Part shown: in pieces, positions 50,251 through 62,419 of the stretch
Layout of the letters: the number at the start of each line of letters is the position of its first letter
How positions within the stretch are numbered: position 1 is the first letter of the stretch
Assembly (NCBI GenBank): GCA_026413225.1
Contig: CM048591.1
Location: 47,327,803 to 47,391,802 of the forward strand
Reading direction: 5' to 3'
Source: Otis tarda
Lineage: Eukaryota > Chordata > Aves > Otidiformes > Otididae
DNA: 64,000 nt
Made by a program: the position numbers and the translations under genes
Notes under the pieces: model-generated
Databases searched by the model: none
Told to the model about the DNA's origin: nothing
What the model saw: the letters and a program-made list of their open reading frames with translations, nothing else

Positions 50251-51325
50251 AATCACAGAATAATTTAGGTTGGAAAAGACCCTTAAAACTACCAAGTCCA
50301 CCACTAAATGATGTCCCTAAGCACCACATGGAGACTCAACCACTTCCCTAGGCAGCTTCTTCCCATGCTTGACAACCCTTTCAGTGAAGAAATTTTTCCT
50401 AATATCCAATCTAAACCTCCCCTACTGCAACCTGAGGCCATGTCCTCTTGTCCTATTACTTGTTACTTGGGAAAAGAGATCGACACTCACCTTGCTACAA
50501 CCTCCTTTCTAGCAGTTGTAAAGAGCAATAAGGTTTCCTTTGAGCCTCCTCTTCTCCAGACTGAACTCAGTTCTCTCAGCCACTCCTCACAGGACCTGTG
50601 CTCCAGACCCCTCATCAGGTGAAGACAGTATTCAAGGTGCAGCCTCACCAGTGCTGTGTACGGGGGCACAATCACATCCCTTGTGCTGCTGGCCACACTG
50701 TTTCTGATGCAAGCCAGGATGCTGTTGGTCTTCTTGGCCACCTTGGCACATTGCTGGCTCATATTCAGCCAGCTGTCGACCAGTACTCCCAGATCCTTCC
50801 CTACCAGGCAGCTTTCCAGCAACTCTTCCCCAAGTCTGTAGTTTTGCTTGGGGTTGCTGTGATCCAAGTGCAGGACTTGGCACTTGGCCTTGTTGAATCT
50901 CATGCAATTGGCCTCAGCCCCTTGATCCAGCCTGTCCAGATCCCTCTGCAGAGCCTTTATATCCTCAAGAGATCAACACTCTCATGTAATTGAGAGTCTG
51001 CAAACTTATTGAGGGTGCACTTGATCCCCTCATCCAGATCACTGATAAAGATATTAAACAGAACTGGCCCCAATACCAAGCCCTGTGGTACACCACTTGT
51101 GACTGGCCACCAGTTAGATTTAACTCTATTCACCATAACTCTTTGGGCCCGGCCTTCCAGACAGGTTTCCACCCAGCAAAGAGTACACCCATCGAAACCA
51201 TAAGCCACCAGTTTCTCTGGGAGAAGACTTTACTAAAAGTCCAGGTAAATAACATTCACAACCTTTCCCTCATCCAAGATGACCAAGTAGGTCATCTTGT
51301 CATAGAAGGAGATTAGGTTAGTCAT
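50251..51325 (-). mobile_element. CR1 LINE copy C (minus), with decayed reverse-transcriptase region
   Basis: Begins on plus with AATCACAGAATAATTTAGG, the complement of the CR1 3' tail, and extends about 1075 bp to a GGAGATTAGGTTAGTCA segment. Minus-strand translation at 50957-51208 contains [20 protein letters not shown] and [12 protein letters not shown], recognisable as CR1 reverse-transcriptase motifs. The catalytic FADD has become FADS. A second frame (50487-50903) carries the downstream region ([13 protein letters not shown], then [21 protein letters not shown]). Stops and frameshifts separate them. It is a different CR1 subfamily or age from copies A and B, being clearly more diverged from them. 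Confidence 0.92.
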
Positions 51326-51966
51326 TTACTTTGTTCTTCCCAAGTCAAAGTTCTCTCTTGCTATAACTGTGACTTCTAGGATGGTTAAACTACCTAACAA
51401 ATCACCTCAGCTTATTTCACAGATATTAGTATATTTGTTATATACATATATTTATATGTAGGTAAACTACATAGCTATGATACAAAGATTATATACTATT
51501 AGAGGTATCAGTTCATGCTAGATAATACAAGATATCTATTTCTAATGAAGTGAGAAGTTCAGCAAAACTTTAGACTGCATTGCTATAGTTTGTTTTTATT
51601 TAAGTTAATTGAAAGTAAGAGGACCAGAAGATACTGGAAGAGGAAAAACACAAAACCAGGAAATGAGTTCAGATTTTCTGAAAGCAAGAGTCGGAAGCCA
51701 GCTTGAATGTGAAGAAAAAAAAAATTGTCTTACACAGATTAACTTGCTATTAATAATGTCCACTGACATTAGATAGTTTAGATAATTTTACATTAATAAT
51801 AAGCAGATAAAAGGTATTGATATGTTATTTCTCTTTCACTAAAGTCTGTCCTTGCAGAGGTTTTCATCTGCAAATGCCCCAAGTTTTCTTTAGTTTATTA
51901 TATTAATTTATTCTTGCAATTTAAGCATACTCAGTGGAGTTTCCTCCCCAATGCACTGACTCCCTG

Positions 51967-52009
51967 TCACAGAATCATAGACTAATTGAGACTGAAAGAG
52001 ACCCCAAGG
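51967..52009 (-). mobile_element. CR1 LINE 3'-end scrap (minus)
   Basis: TCACAGAATCATAGACTAAT followed by a GAGACTGAAAGAGACCCCAAGG-like segment matches the complement of a CR1 3' terminus over about 43 bp. Nothing CR1-like continues beyond it, so it is either a very short 5'-truncated insertion or an old remnant. Confidence 0.7.
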
Positions 52010-55000
52010 TAAGTTCACAACTTTAAAGGTACAATTTTAAGTGTTGAGTTTATATATTTATTTCACATTATATATAGCAAAAGGCTTTCTACTACTGTCA
52101 CATATGACTTCTATATGTTTTCTTAGCAGTTAATGATTCTTTATTTACACACTGATCTTCAGATGTGAAGTAAAAAAAAATATATATCTGGTAAAATCTG
52201 GTTTATGTAGGGTAGCTTTCTTAAACTGCTATTGGTCTCACCCTATGTCCAATGATCAGTATGAAATTTAAAAAAATATTATTTAGCTTAAAAGTAGATA
52301 TTACCAAGAAAGAAATGCTAACTCTTGTTTATTTCTGATGCACAAAAATATGATATTGCCAGCTGTGACTGTTTAACTGGTAAATTTTACTGGACAACCA
52401 GCATATTTCACGCCATCTCACTATTAGATTAATGGTTGTGGACCCATCTCTGACCATTAGATAATATGAATTTGAAGTGAATAGAGTCAAAATTTTTGCA
52501 TTATTTAATCTGAAATAATTTCAGGAATGATTCAAAGCAACCCATCATTCAAGTTTTCTTAGCATAAATCTTGAGTTGCCAAACATTTTCAGCTTCTCAC
52601 ATTACAGACAAATCCATTTAATGTAAGTCACAAAGTATTTCTTTTTCATCTTCCTAACAGGAAGCTGGTACTAGCAGAAAAAAAAAACAAAAACAAAAAA
52701 AAAAAAACCTGGAAGGCTCTGGTGTTACACAGGAAGAGAATCTAAACAATCCCTAGGTCTATGATCTCCTGTGTCCCTTTCACAGTCAACAATGCATATC
52801 CTTGAAGCTGACAGCAACGCACATAACATACAAGTCTATTAATCCATCTCTGATCAGGACTGCAATTTGAATTCAAATTTTCTCTGTAGCAACACACACT
52901 ATAACACACACAGCTGGGTAAAGATCAGTCCTTCTAAGACCATACTCTCATGACATTGGCATGCCCATATGACACCCACAAGTCTATTGGGGATACCAAC
53001 ACACTAGCCGACCAGCTTAACTATGTCATAAATTTTTTCTGTAGTAACTAATTTAACAAATTGAATGTGAGGCAACGGAGAAGGTAATTTTTATTTTAAA
53101 TAAAAATTATTTCACTTAGCTATTTTTATTCTTTCATACTTAATTTTCATTATCACAAGCCACAGGACATGTATATCCAGTTAGCCTGGCCAAAGTTTAT
53201 TGAGTGTAATCCAGAAGAAAACAGATGGTTGCTCTCAAGACGATCTCATGTATCCTGAGTTACCATACATGATAATAGCAAGTAGTTTTCAGACATGCCT
53301 ACCCACTAGGATATGAAAGAGATCTTTTTGCCTCTTCACCCTATCTCATCTGTCATGAGTCAGTGGGCAACCTTGCCAATGTACTTATTTTTTGTCTCAT
53401 TTGTCTGGGAGTCTTAACACTCCAGCTCTGCTCTTCATCTTTCTTCCATCTTTTCCCAATGGCTTCAGTCTGTCTTTGTGTTCCTGATCTTGAGAAACGC
53501 TTTTACCATGTGCTCTGATCTTGACAACCTGCTTCTATGGGTGCTATTGATACATACCATTTTGCTAACCTTTGTTCTGCCATTTTTTCTTGTGCTTTCA
53601 CAAAATTATGTCCATACTTCATTCGCACAAATATTAATATTCCTAATGCAAATTCCTATACTCTCAAATAGTCTCTAGAGGATACACCAAACGACATTTT
53701 TTATGAGTAAGGGACTCCTTCTCTTGGAGAATATGGACTCTTCACATGCAAGGAAGCAACCATAACCTAGTCAACTACTTTTAAAGTAGGAAGATTCTTC
53801 ATGTCCACATAAAATATTTTTTTACTCTGAGTTTTATCTGATATACATATTCATACCGTTCCCCTGGTTTGGTTCCTAGTTTTGTAGAGCTTAAAGCAAG
53901 GCCAGTCGTGGGTTATTTTCATAGTTTAGACGAAGGTACATTGCATAAGGTCTGGGTGACTTTAGGGGACAGAAGTTGGTTTTGAGAGTCTGAAGAAGAC
54001 TACTACTGGTAGAAGTATTTTAGTAGAACATTAGAGTTGAGGCTGAATTCCATCTGAAACTTCCTCCCAAATACTTTGACCTATGTCTTTAAAGCAACTA
54101 GAACCATCTGTAAGCTTTAGAAGAGCTAATTTAGCAGCAATTCAGACTCCTAGAGTCTAGATTACTAGTCTCTCTTCTGAGGACATCTGTTTTTCTTCTT
54201 CCATCAAATAGTTCATAGAGACTCCTAAAAATTATCTTCAGTATTTATGAGTCAGATTACCATATCGGAACCATTCTTTCGACCAACCATTAATAAATTG
54301 CTCATTACATCATCTATCAGTGAGTACTTCATTTCATTAACTTCGGTTAATTCAGCAAAGAATAAATCACAAACAAGCATTTATGGCAAATCATCCTTTT
54401 GTTTTTGTTGTAAAGAGAGTAAAAAAGTGAGACCTGCTGTACATTTACCTCACTAGTAGTATGATAGTTCACTGTTAGAATAAATCTTTACTGATGTAAA
54501 GACTTAATTCAGGGATGAGACATTGTGCTGAATACCTCAGGTGTCAAAAAAGCAAAAATATTTGTCCTCATAAAATGCAACCCATTTACAAATCATCTGA
54601 CACACTTGGTTACAGAAGATTCAAAGGAAAATTATTTTTAACTCAGATTTTCAAAATGGACCGCTGGTTGTAAATGGCAACATATGATATTAATTGGATG
54701 ACTAATTCAGATATTCCTGGAGCTTATTCACTACAGATGCAAATTAGATTGACACATGCTTTAGCATAATTTCCTTAACTGAAACACAGTTAACAGCCAC
54801 ACTGAGTCCATTCATATATTTCCTGAGAGTCCTGAGGGATGGAATCAGTCCCTCAGATTTGTTCAAAAAACTTTATGTGGAGCAAACCATATGCCACTCA
54901 CCAAGTTTAGGATTCAGTTGTCAGAACAAAAAGCTACAGGTACAGCAAAAGTGGTCTCTTATAGATGTTTTTTATTAATGACTCCCATGACTTGACAACC

Positions 55001-56275
55001 TTTTCTAAAGTTCAGAGTCTTCTCATCTGGATTACAGGTGGAGACAGAGCTTAGAGGCAAACTAAAAAGCTTTTGTTTCCTCTCATCTCTATGCCAAAAG
55101 GGACTGGCTAGATGCAGACGAAGTATAAGAGGCATTTTCATACTCCTTAGCCATATATCCTGAAGGAGAACATGAGTGCTAAATATCTTAAAGACCTGCA
55201 GTTCCTAAAAAAGCAATTTGCTTTTGTAGTCATATTTAACTCTAAATGTTGCCCTCCTAAAAGGCAATTAAAGTAGTTTACTAAGAAATTCTGGTCTTTT
55301 GTTATTGGTGGCTTTATTAATATATGCTGCTTCATGCATCTTGGAAAACTGAAATCAGACTTGCCTGCTTTGCTTCCTTAGGCTCTAGTAACACCTCATT
55401 GCTGTAAAGCTGCACTGTAAAGGAATATAAAAGCAAAGAGAAATAACAAAAACTTTCTTGTATGAAAGTACTTTTGTCATAAAGCCTTTGTAGTAGATTA
55501 AGTTTTGAGAAATTAATTGCTTCTTTTTGCTGTTGTTTTCTTTTTCTCTCTGTTCATTCCTCGGGCTGCTTAAGGGCTGTGGAGATCCTCTGCATGCTCT
55601 CTGCCTGAGGTGGACTTTTTTTCCACAGAAACTTTTAAAGACAGTAATATCAGGGATATTTTGTGTTCTCCCATCTCTTGGAAATCATCCAAATACATCC
55701 ATGAGATTGTTGATTTCCATAGTGTTACAGTTGTGTGAGGTGAATGAAAAACACTGTGGTTTTCAATATTACAGCTATGACAACTTGTACTATTTTGTTT
55801 CACACAAGGGGAATATGATTCTCTCAGGTTTTCTTTGTAACAAACGTCTATGAGAAACAGCAATAAAAAGTCCTGTTTAATCAGACAAGACTTCCTTCAT
55901 TTTTGACCTAAATTTCCAAGACCCACAAAATTGCTATTTTCCTCTGTTGTTGCAAGTAACAAACATTTGAGGTGTTAATTTCAAATCCTTAAGAAAATAA
56001 TGTCTGCATTATGAGAACATCTCTCACTGCAAACAAGAAAAAAAACTTTTCATTGAAGACAAGATTTACTGCTTACAGAATGATTACTTGAAGTTCCTAT
56101 TGGAGCTATAGCTAATATTAGAGAAAAGCAGAAAGAGGCACTAGTTAATGTGGGTGGGGGAAATCCGCACTCGATCTTGCTTTCAGGAAAAATTTCCAAA
56201 GTCAACAATAGTTTCTTGGAGCAAACATGTAGTATCGGTTCCCATAAAATTACAGCTCTCAATTCTGCAAATGCT

Positions 56276-56330
56276 ATATCATGAATATATCATGAATATA
56301 TTCTATGATATAATGCTATATCATAGAATA
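56276..56330. repeat. AT-rich tandem 11-mer followed by a perfect 14-bp hairpin
   Basis: ATATCATGAAT occurs twice in tandem (about 56276-56297). It is followed by a perfect inverted repeat: arm TATTCTATGATATA at 56299-56312, loop ATGC at 56313-56316, and complementary arm at 56317-56330. This can form a cruciform or hairpin. No mobile-element features flank it. Confidence 0.85.
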
Positions 56331-58524
56331 CACACATAAAATTACTCAAAAGTGCGTTTTCAGAATTGAACTATTTTGGTCAGCTGGATTGAAATGGCTG
56401 GCAGAGTAGAAATGCAACAGAAAGATGAACCTTTGTTTTTCACAACTGATACACACCATGCTAAGGCAAGTTCTCTGTGCCTCAGACAACAGTAGGTTTG
56501 CAAGGCATCCCTCCGCTGTTATTTGTGAAACATGCTGTACAAGTCATACTGTCTGAAGAAATGTAAATATTCAGCTAGGGTGATTAAACTGAAGTAAAAT
56601 ACTATCTCTGGTGAAATAATAGCTATCTGCTAAATTAGGAAAATTATCCTACATACCTCTGCCATGCTAGGCAGTTCTTATCTTCCTATGGCTCTCTTAC
56701 TTTTGACATTTCTAGGTTCTATTTTAATAGCCATGTGTAAAATACATTAGTATCTATCTCCTTTTGAAAGACATAGTAGCTTACATTCTTGGTGCCACTT
56801 CTAGCTGTGGTATCACTTAAGTATATTTATCATATGTGTTGATGCATATGTGATTCAAAGGAAGATTAAAGATTTCTGACAGTACTCTGGAAATAAAGTG
56901 TACAGATGTCAATCATTCTTGTTACTGTTCAGCCCAGGCCTCCACCATCAGTTTTCTGCATTCCTCCTTCTTCTAACATCATCGTATCTATTTTGTAATA
57001 TTAAGTGATTCCAAACTATTTTTCTTGCAGTATCACAAACTTGCTTTCTGCAATACATAACTATTTAATGGTGTGATCTTAGTTCAACAATGTTAACTAT
57101 ATTACATATTTTAAATCCTGCATACTCTGGTTGTACAATCAAAAAGGCAAAGAGTGCAAAATTTCAGGCTCTTTGCTTTGTAAGAGTTTTCAAATTTGAT
57201 GACTGGTACACTAGAAAACTGTGGCAATCAAGTTTTTGTTCCTGATCTGTAAATTCCCTGTTTAAACTTGTCATGCACTTCCTAACACTTTACATTGGAT
57301 GGTTCTTGGTTTTGTATTAACCTTCTTATTGAAATAATACTGCACACAGAATAGCTTTTACTTCACCTTCTGAATCACTTTAATTAGCAGTCCTAGTTAT
57401 CAAGACAGCAAATCCATGTGAATACTCATTTATTCATGGAAATGGATCTGCTAATTACTTTGCTTACAAAGGTGCTTCTTTGACTGTGCTCTTCAACTCA
57501 CCTTTTTTGTACAGAAAGGTATATGACGTAAATATGAATAGCTTCTGTTTCTTACCACCTGGCCTAATTTCCTCATAATGCTATCCAAGTCACAAAAAGC
57601 AGCAAATGGGCTGTGGAGTGGGTGTAGAATAACACAGTAGAACTAGAGTCCCTTTGTATCTATCCACAACAATTTGCTTAAGCACACAGGCCATTCGCTG
57701 CGTTGTTTCTACCGTCCCCTCCTTTTTTTTTTTAATTCATACAATTTATCAGCAATACAAACAATTACAGATTCAATCAGGTCCTTGATTATTGTTGTTA
57801 AAAAGCTTTAAAAAATTCACACCACCATGTAAAACAAGAGCGTATCTTACACTGCAAATATCAAAGTCAAGGTTATACAGATGCAAAAATTTAGTCAGGA
57901 AGACTTTACTAAGAAAAACAAAGAAGTTTTATTCAGTTTGCTCCATAGCAAAAAAAAACTTCTAAACCGTACTATATCTAAACTATTAGTGTTTGGGTGT
58001 TTGGGTCATTTGAAACCCAAACTTTTAAACATCAAATAATACTTAATTGTAAAGTTCATGTCCTTTGCTGGTTTCACTTTTGGCAAGAGAAAGGAAAAGA
58101 GAGAGACCTACAGCTCTCCATCTAAGAACCATTAAAGACACAGTAAGTAACCACTCTTCAGTAAGTTACCACTTTTAATATATAATACAGATTGACAACA
58201 TTGGTTCTCTGTGCATGGAACACGAGATGGCAGACAAAAGTCAGCTGTAGGCTCTTCTGGCCATGTCCTCAGGCTGCCAGGCACTTCACAGACAAAATCA
58301 GTAATTCTGAACATCAAAGTAAGGAACAACGTAGTGACAAGTGTATCTCTAAAGAGGTTATTTTTTTCATTAAAGATCCCTGGAGCATAAACTCTATCTG
58401 CTCTTAGATTTGGAAGAGCAGGAGTACTTTGTAGACTAGCCACCTGAAAAGACTGGAAAGGCATTGTGCACGGCCAGGTCTGTTTCCAGTGTTTAAATAC
58501 CCAGCAGATGCACTTTGCAGGCCG

Positions 58525-58564
58525 TTCTGTAGTTCTAGCTAGCTAGTTCACTAGAACTACAGAA
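58525..58564. repeat. Perfect 14-bp inverted repeat with 12-nt loop
   Basis: Arm TTCTGTAGTTCTAG at 58525-58538 pairs perfectly with CTAGAACTACAGAA at 58551-58564 across the 12-base loop CTAGCTAGTTCA. GATATAAAA recurs downstream at about 58565 and 58590. The arms could be termini of a tiny foldback element or a chance palindrome. No target duplication is evident. Confidence 0.85.
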
Positions 58565-60188
58565 GATATAAAACCACTAGGCCACAAGAGATATAAAAAC
58601 ATAGCTGCCTTCCTCCTGCCCAACTACACAGATTTTGCACAGCAAAAGAATCCAGGGTACACAGAAGGATCCTGTCAGGTCTCATTCAGTTGGGATGTAG
58701 TCTGCACTCAGTGAAATGCTTTTAAGGTTTCCCCATCTGGATGTATTCAGTGCCCTTCAAATCTATTCACTCAAGTCATTGAAGTGATATCCTGCTCCAG
58801 CATCAGTCACACCTGCTTATTCGAGGCTTCAAAGTTTTTTATCCATTAACCTTGTGTCTGCGTGCATGTGTGTCTGTTTGTAAAAAACATTTATTTTCAG
58901 GTTGATCCTCAAAAGACATTACAATCTAATTTTACTACCAGCATATGTCCTTTTCTGTAAGATAATAGGTATATCATGTTACACTGAACATAACAAAGAT
59001 GTTTTTAAATTAGACAAGTGGTGTCCATTGTGTCCCTTAAATAATGTTTCTTCCCTTTTTTCCATTTCATGCTCAATACTGAGCCACATTAATCAAGCAA
59101 TTAAAAATTGTACAAATGCAGAACTAAGTGTCAATTAATTAGTTGTTTTCTGCTCCTTTTCCTTTAGAGATGTGTGGCCAATTCACATTTCTCTCACTGA
59201 ATCTTAAGCAACATAGGAGCACCACAGAAATGCAAACTTTCTTGCACTGCTCAGAACATGTATGTAATGAAAATCTGAAATTATTCAGGACTGTGTGAGA
59301 ATTGTCCGACTTGGTGTATTTACTAAACTCTGTTTATCACAGGCTTATGATGATTTTGAAGTCAAGGGCTTAGGGAGATTTTAATTCCTTATATGTAAGC
59401 ATTAATAACAGGTTCTGGATGACATTCACAAATAATTGCAAACTCTTACTAATTTAGATATTGCATCTTCAACAAGCCTGTGCTGTGAATTTGAAATTAT
59501 ATGCTACCAGTAACAAAATAATTACAATTGCTTTAACATACGCAGATTAACTGCATTAGCATTATATCTTTAAAAATGCCTGTATAATTAATTGCATTAG
59601 TTCTTATTTTTCTCTGTATCCCATGCTATGTTACCAGTTGAAGTGAACCCAAGCCCTTAGTTTTACACAGCTCAGAGCAGAAGAATGAAACTGGCCCCCA
59701 CATGCATGTTGAAAAGAGGCGATACATAAGGGAAGAATTGTCTTTTCTTTCCCACTAATGGGATGCTTACTTCTGCTTATTCCTAGAGCCTGCTGGTGCG
59801 AACACTTTCCTAGAAAGATGCAGGAGAAAGGAATAGCTGTCTACAGAAGCAAATGCATGGTACATCTGGACTGGATTCATGGGAGAGTCCAGTTTAATTC
59901 TCTAAAATATTTCTGGACAAGATATTTGGCACAGTGTAGATAACAGCTTTCCTGTCTTTTTACTCTTTTTATTTTTTTTTAACATTAGCACCATTCTGAC
60001 TTTACTAGAAAACTGTAGGGTGAAATTTCCCTGACATTTCTTAATTTATATGGAAATACCGTTTCTGTCCATACTTTTATATGAGCAGTTTTGAAAAGTT
60101 GTTTAGGAAAGCTCAGAATTGTGTCCACAGAGGATGCTCAGCCCTGAAACAAGAGGAAGACATTAAAGAACTAGGATTTCCTTAACAG

Positions 60189-60500
60189 GATCACAGAAAA
60201 AATTAGGTTGGAAGGGATCTCTAATGGTCATGGAGACCAATTACCTGCTCAAAGCAGCGTTAACTTCAGAGTTAAATGGGGTTGCTCAGGAACTTGTCCA
60301 GTTGAGTTTCAAAAATCTCTGAAGATAGAAATTCCATGCTCTCTCTGGGCAGGTCTTTCCATGGTCTGACCCCTTGCACCTCTTCTTTATATCCAGCCAG
60401 AATTTTCACTTTTGTAATTTATGACTGCTGCTTCCTGTCCTTTTGTTGTGCACCTCTGGGAAGTGTTTGCCTGGTTAAAATTACAGCGTGCCCGTCCACC
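60189..60500 (-). mobile_element. CR1 LINE copy D (minus), diverged
   Basis: Starts GATCACAGAAAAAATTAGG and continues GGTTGGAAGGGATCTCTAAT, then CCTGCTCAAAGCAG, GTTGCTCAGGAACTTGTCCA, CTCTCTGGGCAGG and the TTCCTGTCCTTTTGTTGTG region, in the order of a CR1 3' UTR read from its tail. It is clearly more diverged than A or B. The right limit is approximate. The 125-codon frame that begins inside it has no coding support. Confidence 0.85.
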
Positions 60501-61764
60501 TTGAAGAAAACTGCTTACTGGGGTGTAAAGCACAAGTTTAGGTATCACATAATTAAAACAACGCATATGCAGATGGCAAAAAAAAAGACCACACTTGTGA
60601 AAGAAAATAATAGGTTATCTGTAAATCATGTTGAATTTACCTCATCTGCCAAAGGTGACTCTTCATACTGTAGTTGTTCCCGCACATTTTGCATTGCCAT
60701 TATGATCAGCTAAAGTGAATTTTCAAGAAGATGGTCATATTGCAATAAGCATATATTCGTATAAAGAATTTGACAACTTATCACAGGCCTTATCTAAACT
60801 ACATAGATATCTTACGGATAGGTTATGTGATCTGCCTCTGTCTCCGGTGAAATGAGAGACTTTAACCACAACATCCCTTTTGTGCTCAGTCAGCATTCCC
60901 TTTTTAACACTGTTGTTGGTTAGACAAGTTCTACTAATCATCATGCTAGAACATGCATTTGTGTTTCAATAGCACTTTTCACAGCAATTCAGATTTAATG
61001 GAGGAGTCTTAAGAGAGCTCAAGCAAAGTAAAAGACACCCTCACAAAAGAGGCCCTCAGTTTATTTACTTATAGCCTCATTTTTTCTTATGTTCTTTCAG
61101 TTTTCAACATTCCCTTTGCTACATAGATCTCTGTATAGGACATAATACTGCAACACTGGCACCAAAGCTCAAAGTGAGACCTTATAGGAAGGTGGTTTTA
61201 TTTTACAATAAAATTGATTTCACCCTATCTGTCACATCCACATACTCACAAGCACTGAGAAGTGTGTGTCCAAGAGGTTTGTCAAGCACCAGGTGCCACT
61301 AAGTGTGCAGCCAGGTGTCTTTCCAGCATTCAGACTTCCTCAATGATGCAAAGGACAAGGAACTCGTCAATCCTCAGAACTTCTCCTAGGTCCTTTTTTT
61401 TGCATTACTGGTGAAATGCTGATTTTGAACATACTTTTTTTTCCCTCTTAGGAGCTGATAATGATTAGGTCCTTCATCCTGTCCAACCTCTCTGAATCAC
61501 TGGGATATACTGCTTGTCCTTTGACTCTCAATCTGAGTGCCCTGTGAAGGTGCACACAGACTTGATGGGATCTTGATGATCTCCTGATCTAGGTGTCATC
61601 AACACATTCCATGCCTGCATCTAGTCTGCTGCTGTTTGTTGCCCTAGTGCTTCCATACCCAGACACTCCCATTAACACCAACCTAAACCCTTCTATTACA
61701 TTTCTCTACATCTAGCTAAACAAAGAGTCACTTGTCAAGATTTTTCAGCAGTGGTGCTAATACA
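60501..61764. other. Unique non-coding sequence
   Basis: No gene or recognised element between CR1 copy D and the LTR at 61771. The stretch 61240-61680 is a little less AT-rich, but I see no recognised family in it. Confidence 0.55.
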
Positions 61765-62419
61765 CACAGTTGAAAGAAGGGATTAATACTAAGGAATCAA
61801 GCTGATAAATAGTGATCAATGATTTACTAATCTTGAGAAAAAGAACAGCAGAGTCATAAACTTAACCTAACAAGATACTTCCAGGATGCTCTAGCAAGAG
61901 CTAAGATAAGTTAGATGGGAACACCCTGAGGGGGTACAGACACACTGGCTGAGACTAAGATAAGGGGACTTAAGAAGTTTAGAACCAACTGACAGGGTGG
62001 AATAACCAAGGAAATTGGGAACCAGCAAAGATAAGTCATCAAGAAACCACCCTGGCAGCAAGAACAAAGCAGGACAAAGGTCTGAATCCATGCAGCTGGA
62101 CATAGTGATACGGAGGAGAGAACGACCACCAGAGATACTGTGATTCCTGAGCACAGACACGAGATGGACGCAGAGACCGGGGAATAACCTGTCCTGGGAG
62201 GAAACTTATTATAATGATTTCTTGGAAATCTAATTAATATATAACCGAGTCCACAGGAATTCTATGAATATGCTTGACTACGATGCATAAATACCGTACC
62301 TGTTGCTTAACACGTTGCACACGTTTGGAGGAGCGATCCCCCGTGCTGCCCAGCGCTGAATAAACATACCTACTTTACAATCTTACAGATTGTGGAGTCT
62401 GTTTTCCACACATCACAGT
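61765..62419 (+). repeat. Candidate 6-bp target-site duplication CACAGT
   Basis: CACAGT at 61765-61770 precedes the TGAAAGAAGG start of the LTR, and CACAGT at 62414-62419 follows its end. The LTR would then end CACACAT, one base beyond the expected CA, so the boundary carries a small irregularity. Six bases is typical of ERVK-like (class II) insertions. Confidence 0.6.
61771..62413 (+). mobile_element. Solo LTR of a third endogenous retrovirus family
   Basis: About 643 bp. A TATA-like GCATAAATACC lies at about 62285, and AATAAA at 62359-62364 within CAGCGCTGAATAAACATACC. These are followed by a short U5 and TTTTCCACACA. The GGAGGAGCGATCCCCC segment just upstream resembles R-region sequence I recognise from bird LTRs, though I cannot name the family. 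No retroviral coding sequence follows. A primer-binding site is not evident after the LTR, supporting a solo LTR. Short minus-strand frames of 72-89 codons here are incidental. Confidence 0.8.

Larger units (their letters stand above)
51326..60188. other. Unique AT-rich non-coding sequence with small repeats
   Basis: About 8.9 kb without a supportable gene. It holds a CR1 scrap (51967-52009), an A-rich C-interrupted tract (about 52678-52708), a near-palindromic AT element (56299-56330), a second hairpin (58525-58564) and a run of T at about 57724-57733. Frames reach only about 110 codons and have no motif. Confidence 0.6.

Noticed and set aside
58132..58464. 110-codon minus-strand frame
   Set aside because: Overlaps a 71-codon plus-strand frame and shows no protein motif; probably chance.
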